DNA of 45,462 nucleotides, taken from the NCBI GenBank assembly GCA_900547035.1, contig URFM01000026.1, positions 1 through 45,462 on the forward strand. Direction: 5' to 3'. The notes beneath the pieces are model-generated. The model saw only the letters and a list, made by a program, of their open reading frames with translations. It was not told the origin of the DNA and did not search any database. The DNA comes from an uncultured Clostridium sp. (lineage in GTDB: Bacteria; Bacillota; Clostridia; Lachnospirales; Lachnospiraceae). Numbering within the stretch: the stretch's first letter is position 1; every line of letters begins with the position of its first letter. Shown here in pieces: positions 10,883 through 18,824 of the stretch. The position numbers and the translations under genes are program-made.

Positions 10883-11554
10883 ATGGAAAAGGAAAATTTG
10901 CCCCGTGTTCCCCGGGAATTAGAGCCGGTGGAGGATGAGCGGGAGCAGGAAGCGGTGCTGGAGGCGGTGCTCTTTACGATGGGCCGGTCAGTGGAACTGT
11001 CCCAGCTGGCTGCAGCCATTGGCCAGAGCCGGGAAACTGCGGCGAAGGCAATGGAGCGTCTGTCCAGGCGCTATGAAGAAAGCGGGGCTTGCGGGATGCA
11101 GATTCTGCATCTGGAGGACAGCTACCAGATGTGTACAAAATCCAAGTATTATGAAAATCTGATTCAGGTGGCTTCTGCGCCGAAAAAGCAGGTGCTGACG
11201 GAGGTGATGCTGGAAACCCTTTCTATTATCGCCTATAAGCAGCCGGTGACAAAGCTGGAGATTGAAAAAATCCGGGGCGTAAAGTCAGACCACGCGGTGA
11301 ATCGTCTCATTGAGTACAATTTGGTCTATGAGGCCGGACGGCTGGATGCGCCGGGCCGCCCGGCGCTGTTCGCCACTACGGAAGAATTTTTGCGGCGGTT
11401 TGGAGTTGGGTCCACTGAGGATCTTCCCAGTATGAATCTGGAGCAGAGGGAGGAGATAAAGGCGGAAGTGGAGGAAGAACTGCAGCTGCAGCCGGAGGAA
11501 CTGGAACAGCTGGCCAGAGAAGCACAGCGGGCAAAAGAGGAGGCAGAGGAATGA
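10883..11554 (+). CDS. scpB: Segregation and condensation protein B, 223 aa
   Basis: ScpB dimerises through winged-helix domains and binds ScpA in the Smc-ScpAB complex. The motif EAVLFTMGRSVELSQLA opens the first winged helix, and LETLSIIAYKQPVTKLEIEK the second. A Glu/Gln-rich C-terminal tail (about 190-223) follows. The gene overlaps ybaK by four bases (ATGA), so the two are translationally coupled. The family assignment is firm. Confidence 0.97.
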   Translation: MEKENLPRVPRELEPVEDEREQEAVLEAVLFTMGRSVELSQLAAAIGQSRETAAKAMERLSRRYEESGACGMQILHLEDSYQMCTKSKYYENLIQVASAPKKQVLTEVMLETLSIIAYKQPVTKLEIEKIRGVKSDHAVNRLIEYNLVYEAGRLDAPGRPALFATTEEFLRRFGVGSTEDLPSMNLEQREEIKAEVEEELQLQPEELEQLAREAQRAKEEAEE

Positions 11555-12027
11555 GCGGAATGGTTAAGACAAATGTGATGCGCCTTCTGGATGCGGCAAA
11601 GATTCCCTATGAGACGGGAACTTATGAGGTAGATGAAAACGATCTGTCCGGAAGCCACGCGGCGGACCTGATGGGGGTGGACCATGATACCATGTACAAG
11701 ACCTTGGTATTGAAAGGAGATAAAAATGGCCATCTGGTTTGCTGCATTCCCGTAGACGAGGAACTGGACTTAAAAAAAGTGGCCAAGGCCGCAGGGGAGA
11801 AGAAAGTGGAGATGATCCATGTCAAGGATATGCTGGGCCTGACGGGATATATCCGGGGCGGATGCTCCCCCATCGGAATGAAAAAGAAGTTCCCTATTTA
11901 TATAGAAGAAACAGCTCAGCTCTATGACGCCATTACCGTCAGCGCGGGTCAGAGAGGGGTTCAGGTTACCTTGAATCCGGAAGACTTAAGGCGGTATGTG
12001 GACGGCGTATTTGCAGCTTTAATCTAA
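11551..12027 (+). CDS. ybaK: YbaK/EbsC-type Cys-tRNA deacylase, 158 aa
   Basis: This trans-editing enzyme hydrolyses misacylated Cys-tRNA(Pro) and related species in the cytoplasm. The fold and motifs match Yba[16 protein letters not shown] near residue 50, with the conserved lysine, and the [17 protein letters not shown] loop near residues 95-113. Length is typical. It overlaps scpB and ends 19 bp before deoC, so scpB-ybaK-deoC-cdd may form one transcript. Confidence 0.93.
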   Translation: MSGMVKTNVMRLLDAAKIPYETGTYEVDENDLSGSHAADLMGVDHDTMYKTLVLKGDKNGHLVCCIPVDEELDLKKVAKAAGEKKVEMIHVKDMLGLTGYIRGGCSPIGMKKKFPIYIEETAQLYDAITVSAGQRGVQVTLNPEDLRRYVDGVFAALI

Positions 12028-12046
12028 AGTAAAGGAGAGTATTCTT

Positions 12047-12700
12047 ATGGAGAAAAAGGAAATTTTAGCAAAGGTAGACCATACCCTTCTGGCGCCGGAG
12101 GCCACATGGGAACAGATTCGCGTGATCTGCGATCAGGGAATGAAATATGAGACGGCCAGCGTCTGCATTCCTTCCGGTTATGTGAAACAGGCGAAGGAAT
12201 ATACAGGAAATCGGTTGGCCATCTGCACCGTGATCGGCTTTCCATGCGGCTATGAGACAACGGCGGTGAAAGTATTCCAGACTGAGGATGCAGTGAAAAA
12301 CGGAGCCGATGAAATTGATATGGTAATCAATATCGGATGGCTGAAGGACGGCAAGGATGAGCAGGTACTGGAGGAAATCCGGGCGGTGCGCCAGGCTTGC
12401 CAGGGAAAAATTTTGAAGGTTATCATTGAGACCTGCCTGCTGACAGAAGAAGAGAAAATCCGCATGTGCAAAATCGTAACGGAATCGGGGGCGGACTTTA
12501 TCAAAACCTCTACCGGATTTTCCAAAGCCGGGGCCACCTTTGAGGACGTAGCCCTGTTTGCGGCCCATGTGGGAACAGGAATAAAGATTAAAGCGGCCGG
12601 AGGAATCCGCTCTTTTGCGGATGCAGAGGAATTTATCCGGCTGGGAGCGGACCGGCTGGGTACCAGCCGGCTGGTGAAGATTATGGAGTCCGGGAAATGA
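12047..12700 (+). CDS. deoC: Deoxyribose-phosphate aldolase, 217 aa
   Basis: The enzyme cleaves 2-deoxyribose-5-phosphate to acetaldehyde and glyceraldehyde-3-phosphate, the last step of deoxynucleoside catabolism. The Schiff-base lysine is in FIKTSTGFS (about residue 152). The proton-relay lysine is in [10 protein letters not shown] (about 183). [12 protein letters not shown] is also characteristic. The length fits the short bacterial class. The start follows AAAGGAGAG. It overlaps cdd by ATGA and so forms a deoxynucleoside salvage pair. Confidence 0.97.
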   Translation: MEKKEILAKVDHTLLAPEATWEQIRVICDQGMKYETASVCIPSGYVKQAKEYTGNRLAICTVIGFPCGYETTAVKVFQTEDAVKNGADEIDMVINIGWLKDGKDEQVLEEIRAVRQACQGKILKVIIETCLLTEEEKIRMCKIVTESGADFIKTSTGFSKAGATFEDVALFAAHVGTGIKIKAAGGIRSFADAEEFIRLGADRLGTSRLVKIMESGK

Positions 12701-13113
12701 GAGACTGGTCGTTTTTGATTGGGGAGGCTTTAAAAGCCAGGGAGACAGCCTATACGCCTTATTCCCATTTTCGGGTAGGAGCGGCGCTTCTGTGCAGGGA
12801 CGGTACTGTTTACCGGGGCGGCAATATTGAGAATGCATCCTACACTCCTACGATCTGCGCGGAGCGGGTGGCGATCTTTCAGGCGGTTCATGATGGAAAA
12901 CGAGACTTTGAGGCCATCGCCATCTGCGGCGGGCCGGAAGGGGGAGAACTCCAGTACTGCGCGCCCTGCGGCGTCTGCCGCCAGGTGATGCGGGAGTTTG
13001 CCGCGCCGGACCAGTTTAGGATTCTGATTGCTAAAACGCAGGAGGATTTTAAGGAATACACATTAGGGGAACTTCTGCCGGAGAGCTTCGGCCCGGATAA
13101 CTTGGAGAAATAG
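12697..13113 (+). CDS. cdd: Cytidine deaminase, 138 aa
   Basis: The enzyme deaminates cytidine and deoxycytidine to uridine and deoxyuridine. Zinc ligands and the catalytic glutamate are in [10 protein letters not shown] and [12 protein letters not shown], typical of the small homotetrameric class with three Cys ligands. The N-terminal part shows [14 protein letters not shown], which contacts substrate. Start and stop are clear. It is coupled to deoC by overlapping ATGA. Confidence 0.97.
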   Translation: MRDWSFLIGEALKARETAYTPYSHFRVGAALLCRDGTVYRGGNIENASYTPTICAERVAIFQAVHDGKRDFEAIAICGGPEGGELQYCAPCGVCRQVMREFAAPDQFRILIAKTQEDFKEYTLGELLPESFGPDNLEK

Positions 13114-13170
13114 TTCAGGCCGGACAAGAAGACCAGGTGCCCTTGGGGTATGAACCCTCTTGGCCCTGGA
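13110..13170. repeat. Partial, rearranged copy of palindromic repeat family A
   Basis: TAGTTCAGGCCGGACAAGAAG joins a left-end motif directly to the GGACAAGAAG block. CAGGTGCCCTTGGGGTATG follows and matches AGGTGCCCTCCGGGGTATG at 12-30. The copy lies immediately after the cdd stop. Confidence 0.55.
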
Positions 13171-13212
13171 TTTTTCAGGCAGAGCAGACAGGAATTGTTC
13201 ACAAAAATCAGC

Positions 13213-13241
13213 TTGAAAAAACAGATTGATTGCGCTATAAT
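13213..13241 (+). promoter_or_regulatory. Promoter of the 6S RNA
   Basis: TTGAAA (13213-13218) and a perfect TATAAT (13236-13241) are 17 bp apart. The predicted transcript starts near 13248. Confidence 0.8.
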
Positions 13242-13247
13242 ATCTCC

Positions 13248-13450
13248 ATACCAAATGTAAGTCTGTAGTGTCCTGGAATGTTCGATATTCTTACCAATTT
13301 TGAACCTACATTATGACATACGGGATTCCAATATTTTTAGGCGGATGTCAGGCCTCCTTTTGAGTGGAAGGCAGAAGTCTAAGTGAGGTAACCCACCTAG
13401 CTTTGCTAGGCGTCAATAAGTAAGAGACGGCATTTTGGGGTTACAGAAGA
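13248..13450 (+). ncRNA. ssrS: 6S RNA
   Basis: 6S RNA binds the housekeeping RNA polymerase holoenzyme by mimicking an open promoter. The closing stem pairs TCTGTAG (13262-13268) and TCCTGGAATGTT (13271-13282) with GGCATTTTGGGG (13429-13440) and TTACAGA (13441-13447). This gives about 19 base pairs, including G-U pairs, with one small bulge. The AATGTTCG...GACGGCATT pair of motifs at its inner end corresponds to the ATGTTCG/GGCGGCAT signature of E. coli 6S. A CCTAGC/GCTAGG hairpin (13396-13410) lies on the 3' side of the central bubble. The RNA of about 200 nt has its own promoter and terminator. I have not run a covariance search. Confidence 0.85.
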
Positions 13451-13451
13451 T

Positions 13452-13482
13452 AAAAAGCAGCGAGAAATCGCTGCTTTTCTTT
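13452..13482 (+). terminator. Terminator of the 6S RNA
   Basis: AAAGCAGCGA and TCGCTGCTTTT close a GAAA tetraloop and are followed by CTTT. Confidence 0.9.
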
Positions 13483-13539
13483 AAGCAGAGGGTTACTGTT
13501 CGGTACCCTCACAGTTACGAGCAAAAATCCGAGGGAACA

Positions 13540-15837
13540 ATGAAGAATAAAATGATTGCATGGATGGCCGGGGTTATAGCCGTAGTGGTCGCCTTAATGG
13601 TGGTAATTGTGGTTTTGGAACCAGAGGGGGAGGGGATCACAAGAGCGCAGGCTTTTAAGGCCGCGGCGCTTTTGACGGCTTCTAAAGAACAGTGCCAGTC
13701 CTATGAAGAGGAGTCAGAGGGCTCCCATTTTTCTGTCAAGGAACAGGGAAACTGGTTTGTTAAATACATGGATTACCTCTATGACGAAGGGTATCTGACA
13801 GAAGAACTGACGCCCCCTACCCTGGCTGCGGCCCAGGGACAGCTGACCTATGGAGAGGCGGCACAGATTGCGGAAAAGGTGGACCGGAAACTGAGAACCA
13901 GAGTAGGCGCTACAAAGAACAACCAGGATAAACCTTATCCACAGGAACAGTGGTGGCAGCTGTACATGGAAATGGCCGGAATTCTGGATACAGAGGGTAA
14001 GATTCAGAACATAACCGCGGTTCTTTATGGGACCCCATCGAATCTGGAAGGAGCCGACAGCTGGACGGCTTATACCACAGAGGGAGATTTTGGATTTGAG
14101 GGTTTGGCCCTGGATGCTTATCTGGACTGTCAGATCCGTTTTTTGGCCAGAGACGGAGAAATGATCGCCATGTTGGAGCTGGTAAGCCGGGATGCGGCCT
14201 ATGAAAATGTGTGGATCGCTCAGGGAGAGGGAAGCTCCTTCCAGGCTTATCTGGGCAGCAAAAGCCGGGAGTTTACTCTGGAGGCAGGACAGGGTACGGG
14301 GGATGAACTGAAAAACAATCTGGCGGACCTTCAGCTGAGGGATGGAAAGCTTACCAAAATTACCTTGAAAAAGGAACGGATTCACGGTAAGGTACTGGCG
14401 GTAACGGATACATATATTGAGCTGGAGGGCTATGGGCGGCTGGAGCTGGCGCCTAATTTCCAGGTTTACCGGCTCTATGGAGGATTTGCGCTGCTGGATC
14501 TTTCGGATATTTTGGTGGGGTATGATCTTCAGGAATTCGCGGCCGCCGACGGAAAGCTTTGCGCCGCCTTAGTGGAACGGGAATTTGACGCCAGCACCAT
14601 CCGGGTTCTGCTGATGGACACGGGATTTCAGAGCTGCTTTCATCCTCAGGTGGATTTGAAGTTAAACGGCGCCGCAGTACTGGAGTATGAAGATGCAGAC
14701 GGAAATCTGCATCAGGAAGAGCTGGAGGCAGATTCCGGTTTCTCCATTACACCGGAAGATGAGCGCCTGACATATAGTGGTATTATCATCCGGCCGGAGG
14801 AGAACGATGCGATTACCATCACTTCTATAGAGCGTTCCCAGGGAACGCCGGTTTATGACGGCAGTCTGGAGATCCGCAGAGAGGAGGAAGGACTGGTTCT
14901 GGTCAACGACCTGTATCTGGAAGACTATCTGACCAAGGTGGTTCCCAGTGAGATGCCTCCTTCCTATGAAATGGAAGCTCTGAAAGCCCAGGCAGTATGT
15001 GCCAGAACTTATGCCTACCGCCAGATCCAGGGCAATGCCTACAGCCAGTACGGCGCCCATGTGGATGACAGTACCAATTACCAGGTTTACAACAATACGG
15101 ATACCAATTCCAAAACCGATGAGGCGGTGGCGGCTACATATGGTCAGATGCTGTTCTGGGATGGAAATGCCATTGAGGCTTTCTATTTTTCTACTTCCTG
15201 CGGCCATACTACGGACGGCAGCGTTTGGGGGGCCGCAGGGGCGGCGCTTCCTTATCTTGAGGCAGTAGAGCTTCGGGAGCGCAGGGAGACGTTGGATTTG
15301 ACGGATAATGAAACTTTTGATGAATTTATCCGAAATAAAAACATCTCTTCCTATGACAGCAGTTTCCCCATGTACCGGTGGAACACTTGGATCAGCGCAG
15401 AGCTGCTGAGCAGCAAGATTGAAGGAGTGGGGCAGGTGCAGAATATGACGGTGACCCAGCGGGGGCCGGGAGGTATTGCTCAGGAGATTCAGATTCAGGG
15501 CAGTCAGGGTACCTCGCAGATACGCACCCAGAGCAAAATTCGTTCAGTGCTGGGAGATGCCAGCTTGGTTATTCACCGCAATGACGGAACGGATTTGGAG
15601 GGCAGCGCTACCCTGCCCAGCGCATTTATTTCCATTCATACCCAGAAGGCGGAGGATGGCTCCATCGGTTTTCAGATTTATGGCGGCGGCTATGGCCACG
15701 GAGTGGGCATGAGCCAGAACGGAGCTCAGGGAATGGCTAGGGAGGGAAAGGATTATAAAGAAATTCTGGACTTCTTCTATCGGGGCGCTGATTTGGTAGA
15801 TCGCCTGGAGGAAAATGAAACAAATACAGAATCGTAA
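13540..15837 (+). CDS. Large SpoIID/LytB-domain protein, 765 aa
   Basis: This is an exported or membrane-anchored protein with a C-terminal SpoIID domain, the lytic transglycosylase that cuts denuded glycan strands during sporulation or division. A transmembrane segment lies at about residues 5-26. A long N-terminal region (about 30-450) has no family I recognise. The SpoIID core starts with YLTKVVPSEMP, where E471 corresponds to the catalytic glutamate, and continues with EALKAQAVCARTYAY. It ends with GHGVGMSQNGAQGMA near residue 720. ATG at 13540 follows GAGGGA. A longer TTG-initiated frame from 13435 would overlap the 6S RNA and its terminator, so I reject it. SpoIID itself is about 340 aa, so this is a long paralogue. 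Confidence 0.92.
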   Translation: MKNKMIAWMAGVIAVVVALMVVIVVLEPEGEGITRAQAFKAAALLTASKEQCQSYEEESEGSHFSVKEQGNWFVKYMDYLYDEGYLTEELTPPTLAAAQGQLTYGEAAQIAEKVDRKLRTRVGATKNNQDKPYPQEQWWQLYMEMAGILDTEGKIQNITAVLYGTPSNLEGADSWTAYTTEGDFGFEGLALDAYLDCQIRFLARDGEMIAMLELVSRDAAYENVWIAQGEGSSFQAYLGSKSREFTLEAGQGTGDELKNNLADLQLRDGKLTKITLKKERIHGKVLAVTDTYIELEGYGRLELAPNFQVYRLYGGFALLDLSDILVGYDLQEFAAADGKLCAALVEREFDASTIRVLLMDTGFQSCFHPQVDLKLNGAAVLEYEDADGNLHQEELEADSGFSITPEDERLTYSGIIIRPEENDAITITSIERSQGTPVYDGSLEIRREEEGLVLVNDLYLEDYLTKVVPSEMPPSYEMEALKAQAVCARTYAYRQIQGNAYSQYGAHVDDSTNYQVYNNTDTNSKTDEAVAATYGQMLFWDGNAIEAFYFSTSCGHTTDGSVWGAAGAALPYLEAVELRERRETLDLTDNETFDEFIRNKNISSYDSSFPMYRWNTWISAELLSSKIEGVGQVQNMTVTQRGPGGIAQEIQIQGSQGTSQIRTQSKIRSVLGDASLVIHRNDGTDLEGSATLPSAFISIHTQKAEDGSIGFQIYGGGYGHGVGMSQNGAQGMAREGKDYKEILDFFYRGADLVDRLEENETNTES

Positions 15838-15844
15838 CATGGAA

Positions 15845-15862
15845 GTAACGGTTCAGGACGGC
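15845..15862. repeat. Left-end motif of repeat family A
   Basis: GTAACGGTTCAGGACGGC matches the terminal motif of the full copies. It sits between the SpoIID-like gene and its terminator and touches the stop codon of the araC-type gene. Confidence 0.5.
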
Positions 15863-16830
15863 TAAGCCGGCTCTGAGGGAACATCGGTTTCCTCCAGAGG
15901 CCGGCTTTTATTTTTTTCATAGTGAATCATCATGGAAGAATCGTTGCGGACCATTCGGGAATAACCGTCTACGGTTTTGGGATAGCGGATGGAAAAATGG
16001 GAACAGTCCGGAAGAGCGGCGAATTGGGAAGGGGTCATTCCGGTATATTGCTTAAATACGCGGTTAAAGGTTCGGATATTGGTAAATCCGCAGCTTAAAG
16101 CAGTGCTCAAAGAGGAGGAGCCGCGGCTCAAACGATCGCAGGCCTGACGGATGCGGATTAAATTCAGACAGGATACATAAGAAATTCCCATAAGACTTTT
16201 AAAGGTTCTGGAAAAATAGCTGGGGCTGAAATGAGTAAAACGGGCGCCGGTCTCCAGGGTAAAAGATTCATTGTAATGAGTTTCCATGTAATCCAGAAGC
16301 TTTTGGAAAGAGTCCAGGGCTAAAAGCCTCCGCCCCTCCAAAGCAGTTTTGGGGTCCTGGCGGGGAATGGAACGCATGAGAAGAAGCCAGAAACGGGTCA
16401 GGGTACAGCGGATAATTTCCTGGTAGCCCTCCATACGGGTCTCCAGCTCAGTGATAACGGTATTAAAGAGATCGCGGCAGCATGCAGTCAGGCCCGCCTC
16501 TTCCAGCTGCCTGCGGCTGATTAGTGGAGAGACAAAGAAACTGGAACGGTAGCGGGGGCCTAAAATATGGCAGTCAAAAATGAGAAAATCAACAGAATTG
16601 TCCACCTGGTCCGGATGGCTGTAGTGTATTTCACCGCTGTCGCAGAAGATGAGGTCCCCCTTGCGGGCAGTGACGGCCTGATTGTTGACTGTGACCTCAA
16701 AAGTGCCGGAACGGACATAGGCCAGCTCGATTTCTTCATGCCAATGGGCCATATATGCGATGTTGGAATAGGAGCTGTGCCACACCATAAATTCATCTTC
16801 GTAGGTTCGGATTTCGTGAAAAGCCCGCAT
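15862..16830 (-). CDS. AraC-family regulator with N-terminal cupin domain, 322 aa
   Basis: The N-terminal sensor (about 1-110) is a cupin-like sugar-binding domain (HWHEEIELAYVRSGTFEV, then GEIHYSHP). The C-terminal DNA-binding domain (about 190-290) has the two AraC helix-turn-helix motifs, ending in CGFTNIRTFNRVFKQYTGMTPSQF. It is divergently transcribed from the fucI-kinase pair with about 160 bp between starts, so control of that operon is likely. The start follows GGGAGGG. Its last codons lie inside the terminator of the convergent SpoIID-like gene. Confidence 0.9.
   Translation of the reverse strand: MRAFHEIRTYEDEFMVWHSSYSNIAYMAHWHEEIELAYVRSGTFEVTVNNQAVTARKGDLIFCDSGEIHYSHPDQVDNSVDFLIFDCHILGPRYRSSFFVSPLISRRQLEEAGLTACCRDLFNTVITELETRMEGYQEIIRCTLTRFWLLLMRSIPRQDPKTALEGRRLLALDSFQKLLDYMETHYNESFTLETGARFTHFSPSYFSRTFKSLMGISYVSCLNLIRIRQACDRLSRGSSSLSTALSCGFTNIRTFNRVFKQYTGMTPSQFAALPDCSHFSIRYPKTVDGYSRMVRNDSSMMIHYEKNKSRPLEETDVPSEPA
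15864..15919 (+). terminator. Terminator of the SpoIID-like gene, inside the araC coding end
   Basis: AAGCCGGCTCT and AGAGGCCGGCTT pair with one bulge, with an inner GAGGGAA/TTTCCTC extension, and are followed by TTTATTTTTTT. The hairpin is made from the last codons of the opposite-strand regulator. Confidence 0.75.
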
Positions 16831-16926
16831 AAAATTCCCTCCCGGAAAAATCTTCCCTTCATTTTCCTATTAGTATAGCAATCAGGACAAAAAATGTCCA
16901 TATATGAGGAAAAAATTGCCGATTTC

Positions 16927-16948
16927 AATGATGGAATCATTATATAAT
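16927..16948 (+). promoter_or_regulatory. Candidate operator and -10 box of the fucI operon
   Basis: The palindrome AATGAT-GGA-ATCATT (16927-16941) sits directly upstream of a TATAAT -10 (16943-16948). There is no good -35 at the right distance, which fits an activator-dependent promoter. A repeat-A left-end motif, AACAGTTCAGGACGG (16952-16966), follows in the leader. Confidence 0.55.
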
Positions 16949-16951
16949 GGG

Positions 16952-16966
16952 AACAGTTCAGGACGG
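16952..16966. repeat. Left-end motif of repeat family A in the fucI leader
   Basis: AACAGTTCAGGACGG lies between the -10 box and the ribosome-binding site. No partner end is visible. Confidence 0.45.
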
Positions 16967-16989
16967 TATGTCAGAAGGGAGAGGGCAAT

Positions 16990-18777
16990 ATGGGAAGATT
17001 ATTAGGGGAAAATCCGGTGATCGGAATACGGCCGGTGATTGATGCAAGAGAAGGGATTCTGAATGTGAGAGGATCTCTGGAAAAACAGACCATGGGGATG
17101 GCAGAGGCGGCGGCCAAGCTGATCCGGGAAAATGTCCGCTGCAGCGACGGGGAGCCGGTGCGGGTCGTGATCGCGGATACCACCATCGGACGGGTAGCGG
17201 AAAGCGCGGCCTGCGCGGCTCAGTTTAAGAAAGAAGGGGTGGATATTACCCTGTCCGTAAGCCCCTGCTGGTGCTATGGGTCGGAGACTATGGACATGGA
17301 TCCCATGACCATTAAGGCGGTGTGGGGACTCAACGCTACGGAGCGGCCGGGCGCGGTATACCTGGCATCGGTTCTGGCAGCCCACGCCAGGAAAGGCCTT
17401 CCGGCCTTCGGGATCTATGGACGGGATGTGCAGGAAGCGGACGATCCCCGGATTCCGGAGGATGTGAAAGAAAAAATTCTGCGATTTGCCCGGGCTGCGG
17501 TGGCGGCTGTCTCCATGCGGGGGAAATCCTATCTGCAGATCGGCTCCACCTGTATGGGAATCTCAGGATCCTCCATTGACCCGGATTTCTTCGAGGAGTA
17601 TCTGGGAATGAGAGTGGAGTCTGTGGACGAGGTGGAGGTGATCCGCCGTATGGAAAAGGGCATCTACGATCACGAGGAATACGAAAAGGCCATGGCCTGG
17701 GTCAGAGAGAACTGTCAGGAGGGACTGGACAAAAATCCGGAGTATGCCCGCCACACCAGGGAGCAGAAGGATGAAAACTGGAGCTTTACCGTAAAATGCG
17801 CCCTGATTATCAAGGATCTGATGAGCGGAAATCCAGGTTTCGAGGAGCAGTGGTCTGAGGAGAGAAGGGGGCACAACGCCATTGCCGCCGGATTTCAGGG
17901 ACAGCGCCAGTGGACGGACTTTTACCCCAATACGGATTTCCCGGAGGCGATTTTAAACACGTCCTTTGACTGGAACGGCCCAAGGGAGCCATACATTCTG
18001 GCTACGGAGAACGACACCTTAAACGGAGCTACCATGCTGCTGTTAAAGCTTCTCACCAACCGGGCCCAGATGTTTGCCGATGTGCGCACCTGCTGGACGG
18101 CCGACTCCATCTGCCGGGTAACGGGATATGAGATCGAGGGAAAGGCGAAGGAAGCAGGTGGCCTGATCCATCTGATCAATTCCGGCGCCTGCTGCCTGGA
18201 CGCCTGCGGCGAGAGCAGGGACGGCGGCGGAAATCCGGCCATCAAGCCCTTCTGGGAGATGACCAGGGAAGATATGGAGGGATGCTTAAAGGCCACAAAG
18301 TGGTGCGAAGCAGACCTGGGATATTTCAGAGGAGGCGGCTATTCCTCCAGATTTGAAACAAGGCAGGAGATGCCCATGACCATGGCAAGGCTGAATCTGG
18401 TGAAGGGCATCGGACCTGTTATGCAGATTGCGGAAGGATGGACCGTGGTTCTGCCTGAGGAGGTGTCGGACGCCCTCTGGAAGCGGACGGATTATACCTG
18501 GCCCTGCACCTGGTTTACTCCCAAGGTTACGGGGAAAGGCGCATTTCAAGATGCCTACAGTGTGATGAACCAGTGGGGAGCGAACCATGGGGCCATCTCA
18601 TACGGCCATGTGGGAGCGGACCTCATTACCCTGTGCGCTATGCTGCGGATTCCGGTGTGCATGCACAATGTGGAGGAGGAGCGGATTTTCCGTCCGTCCA
18701 GCTGGAATGCCTTTGGAATGGACCGTGAAGCGGCGGATTACAGGGCCTGCCAGGCCTACGGCCCCCTGTACCGATAG
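16990..18777 (+). CDS. fucI: L-fucose isomerase, 595 aa
   Basis: The enzyme converts L-fucose to L-fuculose (and often D-arabinose to D-ribulose) using Mn2+. Length and sequence follow the E. coli enzyme (591 aa) throughout. The metal and catalytic residues are present: E340 in ATENDTLN, D364 in FADVRT, and H533 in GANHG, matching E. coli E337, D361 and H528. The C-terminal block [19 protein letters not shown] is nearly family-identical. The start follows AGGGAGAGGG. A kinase follows 47 bp downstream. Confidence 0.96.
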   Translation: MGRLLGENPVIGIRPVIDAREGILNVRGSLEKQTMGMAEAAAKLIRENVRCSDGEPVRVVIADTTIGRVAESAACAAQFKKEGVDITLSVSPCWCYGSETMDMDPMTIKAVWGLNATERPGAVYLASVLAAHARKGLPAFGIYGRDVQEADDPRIPEDVKEKILRFARAAVAAVSMRGKSYLQIGSTCMGISGSSIDPDFFEEYLGMRVESVDEVEVIRRMEKGIYDHEEYEKAMAWVRENCQEGLDKNPEYARHTREQKDENWSFTVKCALIIKDLMSGNPGFEEQWSEERRGHNAIAAGFQGQRQWTDFYPNTDFPEAILNTSFDWNGPREPYILATENDTLNGATMLLLKLLTNRAQMFADVRTCWTADSICRVTGYEIEGKAKEAGGLIHLINSGACCLDACGESRDGGGNPAIKPFWEMTREDMEGCLKATKWCEADLGYFRGGGYSSRFETRQEMPMTMARLNLVKGIGPVMQIAEGWTVVLPEEVSDALWKRTDYTWPCTWFTPKVTGKGAFQDAYSVMNQWGANHGAISYGHVGADLITLCAMLRIPVCMHNVEEERIFRPSSWNAFGMDREAADYRACQAYGPLYR

Positions 18778-18824
18778 GAAAAGGGCCGCGCCATATACAC
18801 GATTGCGGGAGGAGGAAAACAGGG

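Noticed and set aside
12065..12838. Minus-strand frame across deoC and cdd
   Set aside because: Both plus-strand genes are unmistakable and the antisense translation has no known features.
13435..13539. Upstream TTG-initiated extension of the SpoIID-like protein
   Set aside because: It overlaps the 3' end of the 6S RNA and its terminator; ATG at 13540 has a ribosome-binding site and begins a normal membrane anchor.
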